From the IMG/VR virus record IMGVR_UViG_3300043436_002865, positions 1 through 64,000 of that record: a DNA stretch of 64,000 nt; one strand, written 5' to 3'. Below the pieces are notes generated by a model. That model was not told where the DNA came from. It did not search any database and saw only the letters and a list, made by a program, of their open reading frames with translations. The translations under genes and the position numbers were made by a program. The DNA is from a virus. Below, piece after piece: positions 20,946 through 28,914 of this stretch (position 1 is its first letter; each line of letters opens with the position of its first letter).

Positions 20946-21022
20946 TGGTGTCCCCGGTCGGACTCGAACCGACACTACGCAGATTTTAAGTCTGCTGACT
21001 CTACCTATTGGCCTACGAGGAC
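20946..21022 (-). tRNA. class I tRNA with anticodon UAA, isotype unclear
   Basis: 77 nt, encoded CCA, discriminator A, acceptor GTCCTCG/CGGGGAC, T arm GTCGG-TTCGAGT-CCGAC. Anticodon arm GCAGA-CTTAAAA-TCTGC reads UAA, the Leu UUA codon, but the variable loop is short (5 nt), whereas bacterial tRNA-Leu is class II. Confidence 0.8.
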
Positions 21023-21027
21023 AATAT

Positions 21028-21104
<77 letters not shown>

Positions 21105-21112
21105 TAATTCTG

Positions 21113-21310
21113 TTATTTACTATTATACGCTTTTTTAAAGCCTGTAACAAAGTTAATTGCGAAACCTATAGCTGCAGGAACTAGAATAGGACTTAAGATT
21201 AACAACCAGTTCCAAGCTATAAAGCTAGTGAGTTTTAAAGCAATAAACAGTATAGTTAATGCGTACAAGAAGGCTACAAACAATACTCTGTCTAATTCTT
21301 TGGTAGTCAA
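21113..21310 (-). CDS. small membrane protein, 65 aa
   Basis: Two membrane segments (about residues 8-27 and 32-55: FVAFLYALTILFIALKL, then NWLLILSPILVPAAIGFAI), both short and neutral. Inner-membrane location is likely. Its start is 1 nt after the stop of the upstream SWIM-like gene. No specific function. Confidence 0.65.
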   Translation of the reverse strand: MTTKELDRVLFVAFLYALTILFIALKLTSFIAWNWLLILSPILVPAAIGFAINFVTGFKKAYNSK

Positions 21311-21311
21311 A

Positions 21312-21548
21312 TTAAATCTCCATAAGCCTCAGTGAGAAAGGCTGAACCTCAGTCCCAATAAACTCAAAACCCCAGGCCCCATGTTCAAGTTCCTTGAAAG
21401 CGTTTACAATCTTTTGATGCTTGCAAGGGTTACGAGCAGGGCATGAGCAACGTTTTGCATTAATATAGTAAATAGCGGTAGGCTCTTTATAGTCGTCGAA
21501 AGATGCAATCTCAAATCGTTCTTTAGAAAGCTGTTTGATGGTATACAT
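21312..21548 (-). CDS. SWIM-type zinc-finger-like protein, 78 aa
   Basis: Starts MYTIKQLSKERFEIAS. The core KRCSCPARNPCKHQKIV matches the CxCx(n)CxH zinc-binding pattern of SWIM domains, which bind DNA or proteins. The start at 21548 is chosen because GAGGAA stands before it and the promoter at 21574-21602 lies just upstream; a longer frame runs through that promoter and a terminator. Function in the phage unknown. Confidence 0.7.
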   Translation of the reverse strand: MYTIKQLSKERFEIASFDDYKEPTAIYYINAKRCSCPARNPCKHQKIVNAFKELEHGAWGFEFIGTEVQPFSLRLMEI

Positions 21549-21573
21549 GCTATATTCCTCATTTGTTATAAAC

Positions 21574-21602
21574 AATATAGCATATAAACAGTATGTCAGC
21601 AA
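21574..21602 (-). promoter_or_regulatory. sigma-70-like promoter
   Basis: Minus strand TTGCTG (21597-21602), 17-bp spacer, TATATT (21574-21579), directly after the terminator of RNA region D. Confidence 0.75.
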
Positions 21603-21642
21603 GAGAAAAATAAAGGCGTAGTGAGAAATCGCTACGCCTTTA
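21603..21642 (-). terminator. intrinsic terminator of RNA region D
   Basis: Stem TAAAGGCGTAG (21611-21621) with CTACGCCTTTA (21632-21642), 10-nt loop; on the minus strand the stem is followed by TTTTTC. Confidence 0.85.
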
Positions 21643-21790
21643 TTAGTCATGCCAACTGCACAAGTTGGACTTGGCTCAGAGAGCGACCAAATCTCCTAAA
21701 CTAGTTTTGTGCTAGGTTAGTTTAGTCACCTAAAAAGGTTTTCTTGTTTACCTGATTACCTTTAACAGGCCCCTCACCGCAAAATATTAT
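21603..21790 (-). ncRNA. structured RNA candidate D with its own terminator
   Basis: 188 nt without a gene. Minus-strand hairpins: CCTG...CAGG, ACCT-TTTT-AGGT, CTAAACTA...TAGTTTAG (8 bp), a bulged TTGG-GCTC-TCT-GAGC-CAA element, and CCAACT-TGTGC-AGTTGG, ending in a 10-bp terminator. It begins right after the helix-turn-helix gene at 21791 and is followed by a new promoter, so it is either a long structured 3' UTR or a separate small RNA. Confidence 0.6.
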
Positions 21791-22114
21791 TTAGCTAGAG
21801 GGATCAGTATTTTTTAAGTATACAATTAGAGTTGTAAGTGCTTCTTTGGTTGAACCGTTAAATCCAGTAGTGTCGAATCCTACAAGTTCTTGAAGAGTGT
21901 TAAGCATTTCTTTTTTGGAAGGCCCATTCTTGCGATCTGGAAGCTTTTGAGGTGGGACGTATACGCCCTCTCTAACTAGCTTAGAGCGGACAGATCTAAC
22001 CGGCTTGCCAAGTTGATCTGCAATATCCTCAATTTTGTCTGTTCCTAGTTTGTGATATAGCTCAAGTAGTTGTTCTGTTTGTTCTTCTGTGTAATTTTGT
22101 TGTGCGGCTGTCAT
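21791..22114 (-). CDS. helix-turn-helix DNA-binding protein, paralogue 1
   Basis: 107 aa. Residues about 8-50 (YTEEQTEQLLELYHKL, then IEDIADQLGKPVRSVRSKLVREGVYVPP) form a helix-turn-helix like those of SANT/Myb- or GcrA-type proteins. The C-terminal segment (KKEMLNTLQELVGFDTTGFNGSTKEALTTLI) is shared with the product of 46265, so these two are full-length paralogues, while 46798 carries four copies of the DNA-binding unit. Probably a phage transcription regulator or DNA-organising protein. Promoter at 22143-22171. Confidence 0.75.
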   Translation of the reverse strand: MTAAQQNYTEEQTEQLLELYHKLGTDKIEDIADQLGKPVRSVRSKLVREGVYVPPQKLPDRKNGPSKKEMLNTLQELVGFDTTGFNGSTKEALTTLIVYLKNTDPSS

Positions 22115-22142
22115 TTATGTACCCTCGTTAAAACATATTTAT

Positions 22143-22171
22143 ATATTAACCCATGTTTGAGCAGTGTGCAA
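22143..22171 (-). promoter_or_regulatory. sigma-70-like promoter
   Basis: Minus strand TTGCAC (22166-22171), 17-bp spacer, TAATAT (22143-22148), upstream of the helix-turn-helix gene. Confidence 0.65.
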
Positions 22172-22194
22172 GTATAATTTTCAAAAATAAAAAG

Positions 22195-22440
22195 TTAGTC
22201 ATCAAAGTTGTGAGATCGCCTTACGTACAGAGGAGATAGCGTACCATCTCTAAATTCTAAAAAGCCTTGTGCACCATAGTCTGAAATAGCTTGATAGCCG
22301 CTATAGCTATCAGGGCAAGTAAACCATAGATCAGTTTCAAACCCTAAACTAGTTTTCTTTTCTAGTACAAAGCCTTGTTCTGAGTAAGCTTCTACTGTGC
22401 TAGCAACCTCTTGAGTACCACAAGTTATTTTTATTAACAT
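22195..22440 (-). CDS. hypothetical protein, 81 aa
   Basis: Soluble mixed alpha/beta protein (MLIKITCGTQEVASTVEAYSE) with no motif that I recognise. It is at the end of the ligase transcription unit; the promoter of the next unit lies in the gap after it. Confidence 0.65.
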   Translation of the reverse strand: MLIKITCGTQEVASTVEAYSEQGFVLEKKTSLGFETDLWFTCPDSYSGYQAISDYGAQGFLEFRDGTLSPLYVRRSHNFDD

Positions 22441-22446
22441 ACATTT

Positions 22447-22713
22447 TCATCCTACAACGCTATGCTTTAGCTTGTCTAAAAGAATTTGGCTAGGGTGAGA
22501 TTCTCCTTGAGAGCGATGAGCCATACCTCTCATTAAAAACTGAATAGTTGCAATATCAAAAGCAATATCCTCATTATTTATGTTTACATCGTGAGCTACT
22601 AGATTATACATATAACTATCTGTAAATGCTTCTAGAATTCGTTGAGTAACATTGTCTTTTACTACTGCTGCTGTACGCTTTTCAAAATATTCTTGAAAAT
22701 TTATTACTGTCAT
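22447..22713 (-). CDS. hypothetical protein, 88 aa
   Basis: Helical, acidic-neutral protein (FQEYFEKRTAAVVKDNVTQRILEAFTDSYMYNLV). Its start codon abuts the stop of the DNA ligase gene, so it is co-translated with it. No domain recognised. Confidence 0.65.
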   Translation of the reverse strand: MTVINFQEYFEKRTAAVVKDNVTQRILEAFTDSYMYNLVAHDVNINNEDIAFDIATIQFLMRGMAHRSQGESHPSQILLDKLKHSVVG

Positions 22714-24423
22714 TTAGAACATACCCTTCAGGATCAAAGAACGATTATTCCAATAGTTAAAAATCGGAATACCGTGCTTTGTCGCTTGTTTTGTTTTTAT
22801 AGATTCTTCTCCAGCTGTGATTAGGGCATAACAATCTTTAGTTAGTGAGTCTGTCACTTCGAAACCAAATTTTTGAAGATGTTCAGCAAGCTGAGCTTTA
22901 GTCATATCTAACTTGCCGGTGATACAGATTTTTTTATAATCTGCTAAATCCTCAGACTTATAGGTGTCAGTGTCAGTCTCTAAGTCATAAGGCAGTTTCT
23001 GTACCCAATCTTCATTAACTTCAAGCCAGCTAAGAATATTTTCTACAGTAGTAGGTCCAATACCTTTGATTGGTGTTTGAGCAATCTTATGTAGTTGATC
23101 GAATTTAGGAAGATGTTTAGTGATAAGTAAAGCTGTAGACTTACCAACACCAGGAATACCTAGTGCTGCTAAAACTGTAGGATAATCTTTTGGTCTAGAG
23201 ACTTCGTCTCTAACCTTTTCCCCGTTTCTACCTAGCACATCCCAATAAACTTTATCGTAAAGTTCAGAAGGGTGAGAAATATCTAGTTTTTCAATAGAAG
23301 CCGGACCCAATCCTTTAATGCCCATAGTTTTGACAAAGTGTTCTACTAAACGCTTGCCATCTTGTTTATCCATATAAATCTTAGGGCCAATACGCTTTAG
23401 TTTAGAACCTACACTTCTTTCGGCATCTTGAATACTAAACGGTTCGTAGTTAGAATGTTTCAACACTCTAACAAACTGAGGAGTGATTCTACGCTCAATG
23501 AGAATAGAGTCCCCAGGCCGCAAATCGTTCTCCAGAACGAAATCTAAATTGTGCAGAATAACACGAGATACTGTTGCACCGTCTAGCACAACAGGATCTA
23601 CAATACCCACAGGAGTAACAACGCCACTACGACCAGCAGTCCAAGCAATATCTTTAAGATTAGTTGCAGCGGTAAAATGCTCTTTTTGTTTTAAAGCTAC
23701 GGCAAATCTAGGATGCTTAGAAGTGTGACCCATGTTAACTTCTTTTTGATAAGAGTTAACACGATACACAATACCATCTTGAGGATATTGTGTATAATCA
23801 CTATCTGTTACAGTTGCAAAGCCCATAGAACGAGCAAGTGCAATTCTATCTAAATAGTCTTTTTCAACTCCATACACGTCGTGAACAATGAATCGTAGAT
23901 TTCTATCTTGAGCATCTTTAGCACTCTTAAGCCCGAGAGCTCCCGCAACATAGTTACGGAAATTATCTACATCTTCATTATCAGTTACAACTTCGCCTAC
24001 AAAAGTAACATTCTCAGTTACACTAGCCGGAATACCTTTGATAACTTTAGATAAGTGAATGACATTCTCGCCATATTCACCATCACCTCGTGTTAGCATA
24101 TTAGCTAAACTATTATTAGCATAAGTAATAGATAGATTAACTCCGTCTAACTTAGGAGTTACAACAATAAACTCGCTATCAATATCTAGCTTATCATACA
24201 CTTTCTTAAGTGAATAAAGTTTGTGAGGATGCTTAATTTTACCTGCACTAGAAGCAATACGTATAGTAGGGCTGTCAGGATCTTTCCATCCCTGCAGCTT
24301 TTCCATTTCTACTAATTGGTCATACAAACCATCATATTCTGCATCAGATAAAACAGGCTTGCCTGCGTCATAGTAAAGTTTATCGTGATGTAGAACAATA
24401 GTTTTTAATGATTTATAATCCAC
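22714..24423 (-). CDS. ligA: NAD-dependent DNA ligase without zinc finger
   Basis: About 569 aa. It seals DNA nicks using NAD+. The adenylation domain begins DYKSLKTIVLHHDKLYYDAG and has the active-site lysine in TPKLDG; the OB-fold follows (GDSILIERRITPQFVR). Helix-hairpin-helix repeats (IKGLGPASIEKL, LGIPGVGKSTA, IKGIGPTTVENIL) and a C-terminal BRCT domain (KKICITGKLDMTKAQLAEHL) are present. The four-cysteine zinc finger normally between OB and HhH is absent. A GTG start at 24423 is chosen: it has AGAGGA just before it and gives the normal LigA N terminus. It overlaps the upstream gene by 11 nt. Confidence 0.93.
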   Translation of the reverse strand: MDYKSLKTIVLHHDKLYYDAGKPVLSDAEYDGLYDQLVEMEKLQGWKDPDSPTIRIASSAGKIKHPHKLYSLKKVYDKLDIDSEFIVVTPKLDGVNLSITYANNSLANMLTRGDGEYGENVIHLSKVIKGIPASVTENVTFVGEVVTDNEDVDNFRNYVAGALGLKSAKDAQDRNLRFIVHDVYGVEKDYLDRIALARSMGFATVTDSDYTQYPQDGIVYRVNSYQKEVNMGHTSKHPRFAVALKQKEHFTAATNLKDIAWTAGRSGVVTPVGIVDPVVLDGATVSRVILHNLDFVLENDLRPGDSILIERRITPQFVRVLKHSNYEPFSIQDAERSVGSKLKRIGPKIYMDKQDGKRLVEHFVKTMGIKGLGPASIEKLDISHPSELYDKVYWDVLGRNGEKVRDEVSRPKDYPTVLAALGIPGVGKSTALLITKHLPKFDQLHKIAQTPIKGIGPTTVENILSWLEVNEDWVQKLPYDLETDTDTYKSEDLADYKKICITGKLDMTKAQLAEHLQKFGFEVTDSLTKDCYALITAGEESIKTKQATKHGIPIFNYWNNRSLILKGMF

Positions 24424-24655
24424 GAGAATCCTCTTCCTCTTCTTCATATTCTTCAATGTAATCATCAGCTTCTAGATATTGCAATAGCGAAATCAAAAGT
24501 GTTTTGATGTTGTGTATATCTCTATAATACAATCTAGTTAAGTATAAGTCAAGCAAAATAATAGATCCACCTATTACTAGCCCTGTAGTATCAGTATAAC
24601 CTAGAATATGTAGTACAACTAGGCTTACACCCATAAGTCCAAAACTATTTGTCAT
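24413..24655 (-). CDS. small membrane protein with acidic tail, 80 aa
   Basis: Two membrane segments (about 5-20 and 25-45), then a helix and a strongly acidic tail (DDYIEEYEEEEEDSRGL). The Glu-rich end carries the ribosome site of the ligase gene in the complementary message (purine-rich GAGGAAGAGGA). No function evident. Confidence 0.65.
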   Translation of the reverse strand: MTNSFGLMGVSLVVLHILGYTDTTGLVIGGSIILLDLYLTRLYYRDIHNIKTLLISLLQYLEADDYIEEYEEEEEDSRGL

Positions 24656-24660
24656 ATAAA

Positions 24661-25215
24661 TTAAATTCCAAACAAGTGATTAAGTTCTTTTGTAGAAGCC
24701 ATCTTATAAGGCTTGATTGTATCTTTTAATAACTCTTCATATTGCTTTTTAGCCGTAACTTGATTGGGAAGTAGCTTATTAAAAATAGCAGCTCTAATAT
24801 TAGCATACGGAGTTTTAAAGTCAGGTCCATGAGGCTTACCTCGTTGGTGGCCTAAAGCTGCTACTCTATAGAACTGCACCGCATGTGCCATTTCATGGCA
24901 AACAGTCATACCTAGTACAAGATCAGGATCTTCAGCATAAAATCCGCCAATAATAGGGGATTCATCAAAACTAGGATATTCATACATACGATAAATATTA
25001 GTTTTAGGCTTAGTAGCAATGTTCATAGCTATATTAATACCAGGACCGCTAGAATACCAGCCACCTCTACTGCTTCGTCGTCTAGGAGACCAATCTAATA
25101 CGCAGTGATGAAGAGAAAAATCTTTGCAATCAGCCCAACTAGTAATTACGTCTTCACAGGCGCTTACCCATTTATAAGCAAGAACTTCTGTTCTATTTTT
25201 TTCTTTAGAGTTCAT
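24661..25215 (-). CDS. SprT-like zinc metalloprotease
   Basis: 184 aa. The zinc-protease motif CHEMAHAVQ (about residues 106-114) gives the HExxH pair and catalytic Glu, and a third His follows in KPHGPDF. The SprT/Spartan family cuts DNA-protein crosslinks or acts as a DNA-repair protease. The gene upstream of ligase and the rest of the unit fit a DNA-repair context. ATG at 25215 is preferred to GTG at 25218 because AGGA precedes it at 6 nt. No DNA-binding zinc ribbon is seen at the C terminus. Confidence 0.82.
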   Translation of the reverse strand: MNSKEKNRTEVLAYKWVSACEDVITSWADCKDFSLHHCVLDWSPRRRSSRGGWYSSGPGINIAMNIATKPKTNIYRMYEYPSFDESPIIGGFYAEDPDLVLGMTVCHEMAHAVQFYRVAALGHQRGKPHGPDFKTPYANIRAAIFNKLLPNQVTAKKQYEELLKDTIKPYKMASTKELNHLFGI

Positions 25216-25238
25216 CACACGTCCTATAGAATAAATAT

Positions 25239-25267
25239 ACCCAAAGACTAACTAAGTAGCTTTGGGT
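25239..25267 (-). other. leader hairpin
   Basis: ACCCAAAG (25239-25246) pairs with CTTTGGGT (25260-25267) in the leader of the SprT-like gene, just after its promoter. There is no good U run, so a leader structure or weak terminator are both possible. Confidence 0.4.
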
Positions 25268-25275
25268 TATATTAA

Positions 25276-25304
25276 ATATTATCATATATAATAAGAATAC
25301 GCAA
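25276..25304 (-). promoter_or_regulatory. sigma-70-like promoter
   Basis: Minus strand TTGCGT (25299-25304), 17-bp spacer, TAATAT (25276-25281), upstream of the SprT-like protease and ligase unit. Confidence 0.5.
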
Positions 25305-25312
25305 TAGTCATA

Positions 25313-25756
25313 TTACTTTTTATTCATCCAATCATTAAGAAATGTAGAACTACTTTGTGTCTTAGCTCCGCCAACATTGAATATAGGCATGATACCTAAA
25401 GCTATACAATGTTCTATTTCGAAATTACTAACATTGTCAGGAGTGCGATCGCCTCCATTTGCGAATAGTAAAAGATCGTCCGAGCGCTCATATAGCTCGT
25501 GAAATTTAGTAATTGCCCCGCAAGCTGTTCCATTTGAATCATCCCAATTAGTTAATACATCATGTACATATTTAATACTTCTAATAATGTTTACTCGCTC
25601 TTCTAAAGGCTGGAAAAAAGATCCTTTCTTTTTAGATAGCCATTCATCAGAGTTAGGAGCTACTATAAGTTTACCAAGATTACTAGCTTGCTCCATTGCA
25701 TTAATATGTCCAGAGTGAATAGGGTCAAAACCACCAGTAAACAAAACTATAGGCAT
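25313..25756 (-). CDS. HxGH nucleotidyltransferase, HldE C-terminal-like
   Basis: 147 aa. GGFDPIHSGHINAMEQA is the HxGH nucleotide-binding loop; LIVAPNSDEWLSKKKG and PLEERVNIIRSIKYVHDV follow in the order of the HldE/RfaE cytidylyl- and adenylyltransferase family, with SSSTFLNDW at the end. Such enzymes join a sugar 1-phosphate to AMP or CMP. The phage also has a PfkB kinase (50070) like the other half of HldE, so the two could supply an ADP-heptose-type sugar. Substrate unproven. Confidence 0.85.
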   Translation of the reverse strand: MPIVLFTGGFDPIHSGHINAMEQASNLGKLIVAPNSDEWLSKKKGSFFQPLEERVNIIRSIKYVHDVLTNWDDSNGTACGAITKFHELYERSDDLLLFANGGDRTPDNVSNFEIEHCIALGIMPIFNVGGAKTQSSSTFLNDWMNKK

Positions 25757-26016
25757 AGATCAATAATCTCCTGAACTCGCTTAGTTTTTTCGTCTAATTC
25801 GTCTGCATTCTGCTTCTTTAAAATAGTTGCAGCTGTGCGAACATCTGACTTATTTAAGCCGTAGGTATCACTAAGATGTTTAATTTTTGTGGTAATTAAC
25901 TCTCTAGAAGCATCCATACTTTCCATAAGGCTTACTATTGTGTCAATTGTTTTTGATACATCTTCAGGATCAATTGCCGTAATTTGTTTTGGCTCTTTTT
26001 CTTTTTTATTATTCAT
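25747..26016 (-). CDS. small helical protein, possibly DsbA-like transcription factor
   Basis: 89 aa, almost entirely helical and charged. Its length and the pattern in SRELITTKIKHLSDTYGLNKSDVRTAATILKKQNADE are reminiscent of T4 DsbA, a double-strand-DNA-binding protein that assists late transcription. The resemblance is weak and there is no diagnostic motif. It overlaps both neighbours by a few bases. Confidence 0.6.
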   Translation of the reverse strand: MNNKKEKEPKQITAIDPEDVSKTIDTIVSLMESMDASRELITTKIKHLSDTYGLNKSDVRTAATILKKQNADELDEKTKRVQEIIDLCL

Positions 26017-26350
26017 TTTCCACTCTTAATTGCTGTAATATGTTTTGTAATAGTGTTCTAGATTTTATAGGTAAATCTGTATTATTTGAGTCTTGATCTT
26101 TAAAAGATAATACCATATAGTGCTTGTCTTTATCACTAAAGCTACTAACAGTAATACTTTCATCACTTAAGTTATTTGTATCAACTAGCTTAGGAGTAAC
26201 AATAGTATAAGCAGCCCAATATTGATCTTCGTGCGGAGTATCGTCTGATAAACTTATTTCTGGAAACCACTTGATTAAGTCTCTAAAAAATTTTCTACCT
26301 TGTAGCTCGTTTACAGGTACTTCTCTAGGCAGTTCATTAAGTAATTGCAT
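26009..26350 (-). CDS. hypothetical protein, 113 aa
   Basis: Soluble protein starting MQLLNELPREVPVNELQGRKFFRDLIKWFPEI, then several strands (YTIVTPKLVD, HYMVLSFKD). It overlaps the glycosyltransferase by 14 nt and the DsbA-like gene by 8 nt. No family recognised. Confidence 0.65.
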   Translation of the reverse strand: MQLLNELPREVPVNELQGRKFFRDLIKWFPEISLSDDTPHEDQYWAAYTIVTPKLVDTNNLSDESITVSSFSDKDKHYMVLSFKDQDSNNTDLPIKSRTLLQNILQQLRVENE

Positions 26351-27131
26351 TTTCTATTATCTTTCTATTAAATATAACATACTCTTCTTCACTTGGAAAC
26401 TGAGAAATCAATTCGCTAGGAGTATTTGCATAATAAATTTTACGTATTCTTGGACTTATAGGTATATAGTCTATACTACGATCTTTAAATGGTAGCTTGT
26501 ACTCAAAAGGAGCTTGCATATCATTCCTGGCGTGTTGAGAAGGATGAATACTATCCCCCCATTTAAATCTTAAATACTCTCTGTTATATAAGATTCTATT
26601 CATATCAGGGTTTTTTGCAATAGTTAAGCTTTTATTAGAATCTTTAGATGGAATCATAAGTGAACTTACTATTATGTTACTTAATATACAACGTTGTTTA
26701 TAATCTGCATCTTCACTATATACATATATAAAGTTTTCATCAAATCTTCCAACAGTTTTCCATATATCTTTGTGTAGCGCAAAACAGCTAAACTCAAAAT
26801 ATGGTTGATATACTCCCGTTAAACAATTAGAATTTGTTTCGGCTAGTGCATCTTCTAACTGTTCTTCCGTAAAGGTAGCATCATCTTGAGTTATTATGAT
26901 TTTTTCTAGGTTAAGACTATCAAAAGCTATATCACATATCAAATTCCAGCCACCAGCACAACCTAAATTTTTAGATGTAGTGTATATAAAACATTCAAGG
27001 TCATTAGTAGAATAGTGCTGTTGTCCATTGTCTATAAAGTAAAACTTAGTATTAGAAAACTTAGATATATCTATAGAGTCAAAAAATTCTTGAGCACCGC
27101 AATAGCTAAGAACAAACACATGATTAGTCAT
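26337..27131 (-). CDS. glycosyltransferase family 2-like
   Basis: 264 aa GT-A-type protein. The first strand is followed by FIDNGQQHY, NLGCAGGWNLIC, then IITQDDATF at the DxD position (about residue 81) and VGRFDENFIYVYSEDADYKQR at the acceptor side, all in family order. The last third is family-specific. Adjacent sugar-nucleotide genes (UDP-glucose-dehydrogenase-like and phosphomannomutase) suggest it uses one of their products. Confidence 0.82.
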   Translation of the reverse strand: MTNHVFVLSYCGAQEFFDSIDISKFSNTKFYFIDNGQQHYSTNDLECFIYTTSKNLGCAGGWNLICDIAFDSLNLEKIIITQDDATFTEEQLEDALAETNSNCLTGVYQPYFEFSCFALHKDIWKTVGRFDENFIYVYSEDADYKQRCILSNIIVSSLMIPSKDSNKSLTIAKNPDMNRILYNREYLRFKWGDSIHPSQHARNDMQAPFEYKLPFKDRSIDYIPISPRIRKIYYANTPSELISQFPSEEEYVIFNRKIIENAIT

Positions 27132-27885
27132 TTCTTATCCTATTATTATACTCTACTGCGGCTTCAATCACACTTAAATCTACATTAAATAATTCAGACG
27201 TTGATAGAATTGCGGCAGTATCTTTTGGAAAACAATACCCACCAAAACCTCTGTCAGATGAAGACACGTAAGTATGGCTATCACCAATTCTATCGTCTAA
27301 AGCAATTCCAAGTCTTACTTTACTAAAATCAGCTCCAAGTTCATTACAAAAATCAAATACTTGATTAAAGTAAGACACCTTAGTAGCTAGAAAAGAATTT
27401 CTAAAATACTTAATTAGTATTGCCTCTTCTACTGAAGTTTCATAAATTGAAGCTTTATGAAAAACAGCGCTATAAACTCTTTTCCAGAAGTCTACGTTAC
27501 CGCCAGCTACAATTATGTTTTTAGTAGCTAACACATCTTCATTAGCTGTGGCAGCTCTTAAGAACTCAGGACTAAATGTGATAGCATGATTTGGAAATCT
27601 AATAGATAGCTCTTCCCAACCTTCTAAACTAATAGTACTTTTTATCATAATAGGCATATCTTCAGGTACTTGTTTTATAACTGAAAATACGTAAGACATA
27701 TCACAACTTCCATCATCTGATTGAGGAGTTGGAACACACACTATAATCCCTTCATAATCTAAAAAATCCTTAACCGTGTGGGAGTCTAGTTTAGGATCTA
27801 CTACACTAATATTGTGATGATTTTTAAAAGCATTATGATAGGCTTTTCCTACAAAGCCAAATCCTGCAAGTATTATACTACTCAT
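27124..27885 (-). CDS. UDP-glucose/GDP-mannose dehydrogenase-like protein, truncated family form
   Basis: 253 aa. The N-terminal NAD-binding loop is GFGFVGKAYHNAF; CVPTPQ, IKSTI, FSPEFLRAA and the catalytic-Cys motif GFGGYCFPKDTA follow in the correct order. These enzymes oxidise a UDP- or GDP-sugar to its uronic acid. Full-length members have about 400 residues; here the C-terminal nucleotide-sugar-binding domain is missing without frameshift. Many phages carry the short form. It probably acts on a sugar-nucleotide or other substrate made by neighbours. Confidence 0.85.
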   Translation of the reverse strand: MSSIILAGFGFVGKAYHNAFKNHHNISVVDPKLDSHTVKDFLDYEGIIVCVPTPQSDDGSCDMSYVFSVIKQVPEDMPIMIKSTISLEGWEELSIRFPNHAITFSPEFLRAATANEDVLATKNIIVAGGNVDFWKRVYSAVFHKASIYETSVEEAILIKYFRNSFLATKVSYFNQVFDFCNELGADFSKVRLGIALDDRIGDSHTYVSSSDRGFGGYCFPKDTAAILSTSELFNVDLSVIEAAVEYNNRIRND

Positions 27886-28607
27886 TATATTACTTTCACT
27901 ACGTTACTAAGAATGTTTAGAATTTTATAAGTATGTTTCCAGTCGTTAACTGCAAAAACATCACCTAATTTAGATTCTGTTATTACTTTTCCTAAAGGAT
28001 AATCATTGCCTCCAGGATTCATTTTATCACCAAAAAAATACAACTTATCTTGTTTAGAAAAGTATTTTACTATCTGGCTTTTATCATTGCCTTTTTCAAA
28101 AATATCAATTCCGGTTTCGCCACCTATACAAGCGTATAAGTCAGGAAATAGATTGTTAAATCTATTAGAAATATCTTCTCGCTCTTTAGCAACTTCGTCA
28201 TACTTAACATACTCTAGTCGTTGAAACTCATTTGCATTACGTCCAACAACGCTAAAATTAAGTGATCCCGGTCTTGTTTCTAAATGATTACCTGATCTTA
28301 TACTAAAGCTACTTTTAGCTAACTCTTGTTCTAACCAATTTTGCGCTTCTTGCGAGATAGTCCAAGAGTTTGTATATATGTTTTTATCTTTTTTACGGAC
28401 ATCATTACCAGAACAATTAAATACGTACTCTACTTTATCAAGTATTTCTGCATCTAATTGCTCTAGGGTTTTAGAATAGTCAGAACCAGTTACTAAGCAT
28501 ACGTAGTTAGTATTGCAAAAATCTAAAAAGAAATCTCTAAACATAGAGTTTATTTTTCTTCTGCTTGGAGTTAGTGTTCCATCTACGTCAAATAAAAATA
28601 TATTCAT
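27885..28607 (-). CDS. eukaryotic-type phosphomannomutase (HAD IIB)
   Basis: 240 aa. It interconverts mannose 6-phosphate and mannose 1-phosphate for GDP-mannose synthesis. Motifs of the Sec53/PMM2 family are clear: FDVDGTLTPSR (nucleophile and acid Asp), VTGSDYSKTLEQL, LETRPGSLNFSVVGRNA, and FFGDKMNPGGNDYP at the magnesium site. This is not the usual bacterial ManB family (alpha-D-phosphohexomutase). Next to a dehydrogenase-like gene and glycosyltransferases, it fits a sugar-nucleotide route. Confidence 0.92.
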   Translation of the reverse strand: MNIFLFDVDGTLTPSRRKINSMFRDFFLDFCNTNYVCLVTGSDYSKTLEQLDAEILDKVEYVFNCSGNDVRKKDKNIYTNSWTISQEAQNWLEQELAKSSFSIRSGNHLETRPGSLNFSVVGRNANEFQRLEYVKYDEVAKEREDISNRFNNLFPDLYACIGGETGIDIFEKGNDKSQIVKYFSKQDKLYFFGDKMNPGGNDYPLGKVITESKLGDVFAVNDWKHTYKILNILSNVVKVI

Positions 28608-28618
28608 TTTAGGTTACA

Positions 28619-28903
28619 TTAAGTAGTTGGTGTAGTGGGGAACCAAGTTTCTTCAGTATCATCGTCTATATTAGGGTTAAAATTCTCATCATCATCTTCT
28701 GACGGCGTGTATTCTGACTCAGACGCTTTAACCTGGACTTCTATAGAAGTACCATCAAATAGTGCAAAAATTTCTTCTTCTGACCAATCATCTTTATGTT
28801 TCCATAAATGTTCTGGAACTACAGCTACTGCTTCATCAAAATTTCTTTGCCACTTCCATACATTACCTGTATTTTTATCTACTCTTACTGGAGTATAATC
28901 CAT
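28619..28903 (-). CDS. acidic hypothetical protein, 94 aa
   Basis: Starts MDYTPVRVDKNTGNVWKWQRNFDEAVAVV, with Trp-rich N-terminal half and an Asp/Glu-rich end. AGGAG stands 8 nt before this ATG, so it is preferred to an in-frame ATG at 28930 that overlaps the UV-endonuclease gene. Unknown function. Confidence 0.65.
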   Translation of the reverse strand: MDYTPVRVDKNTGNVWKWQRNFDEAVAVVPEHLWKHKDDWSEEEIFALFDGTSIEVQVKASESEYTPSEDDDENFNPNIDDDTEETWFPTTPTT

Positions 28904-28914
28904 TAGTAATTCTC

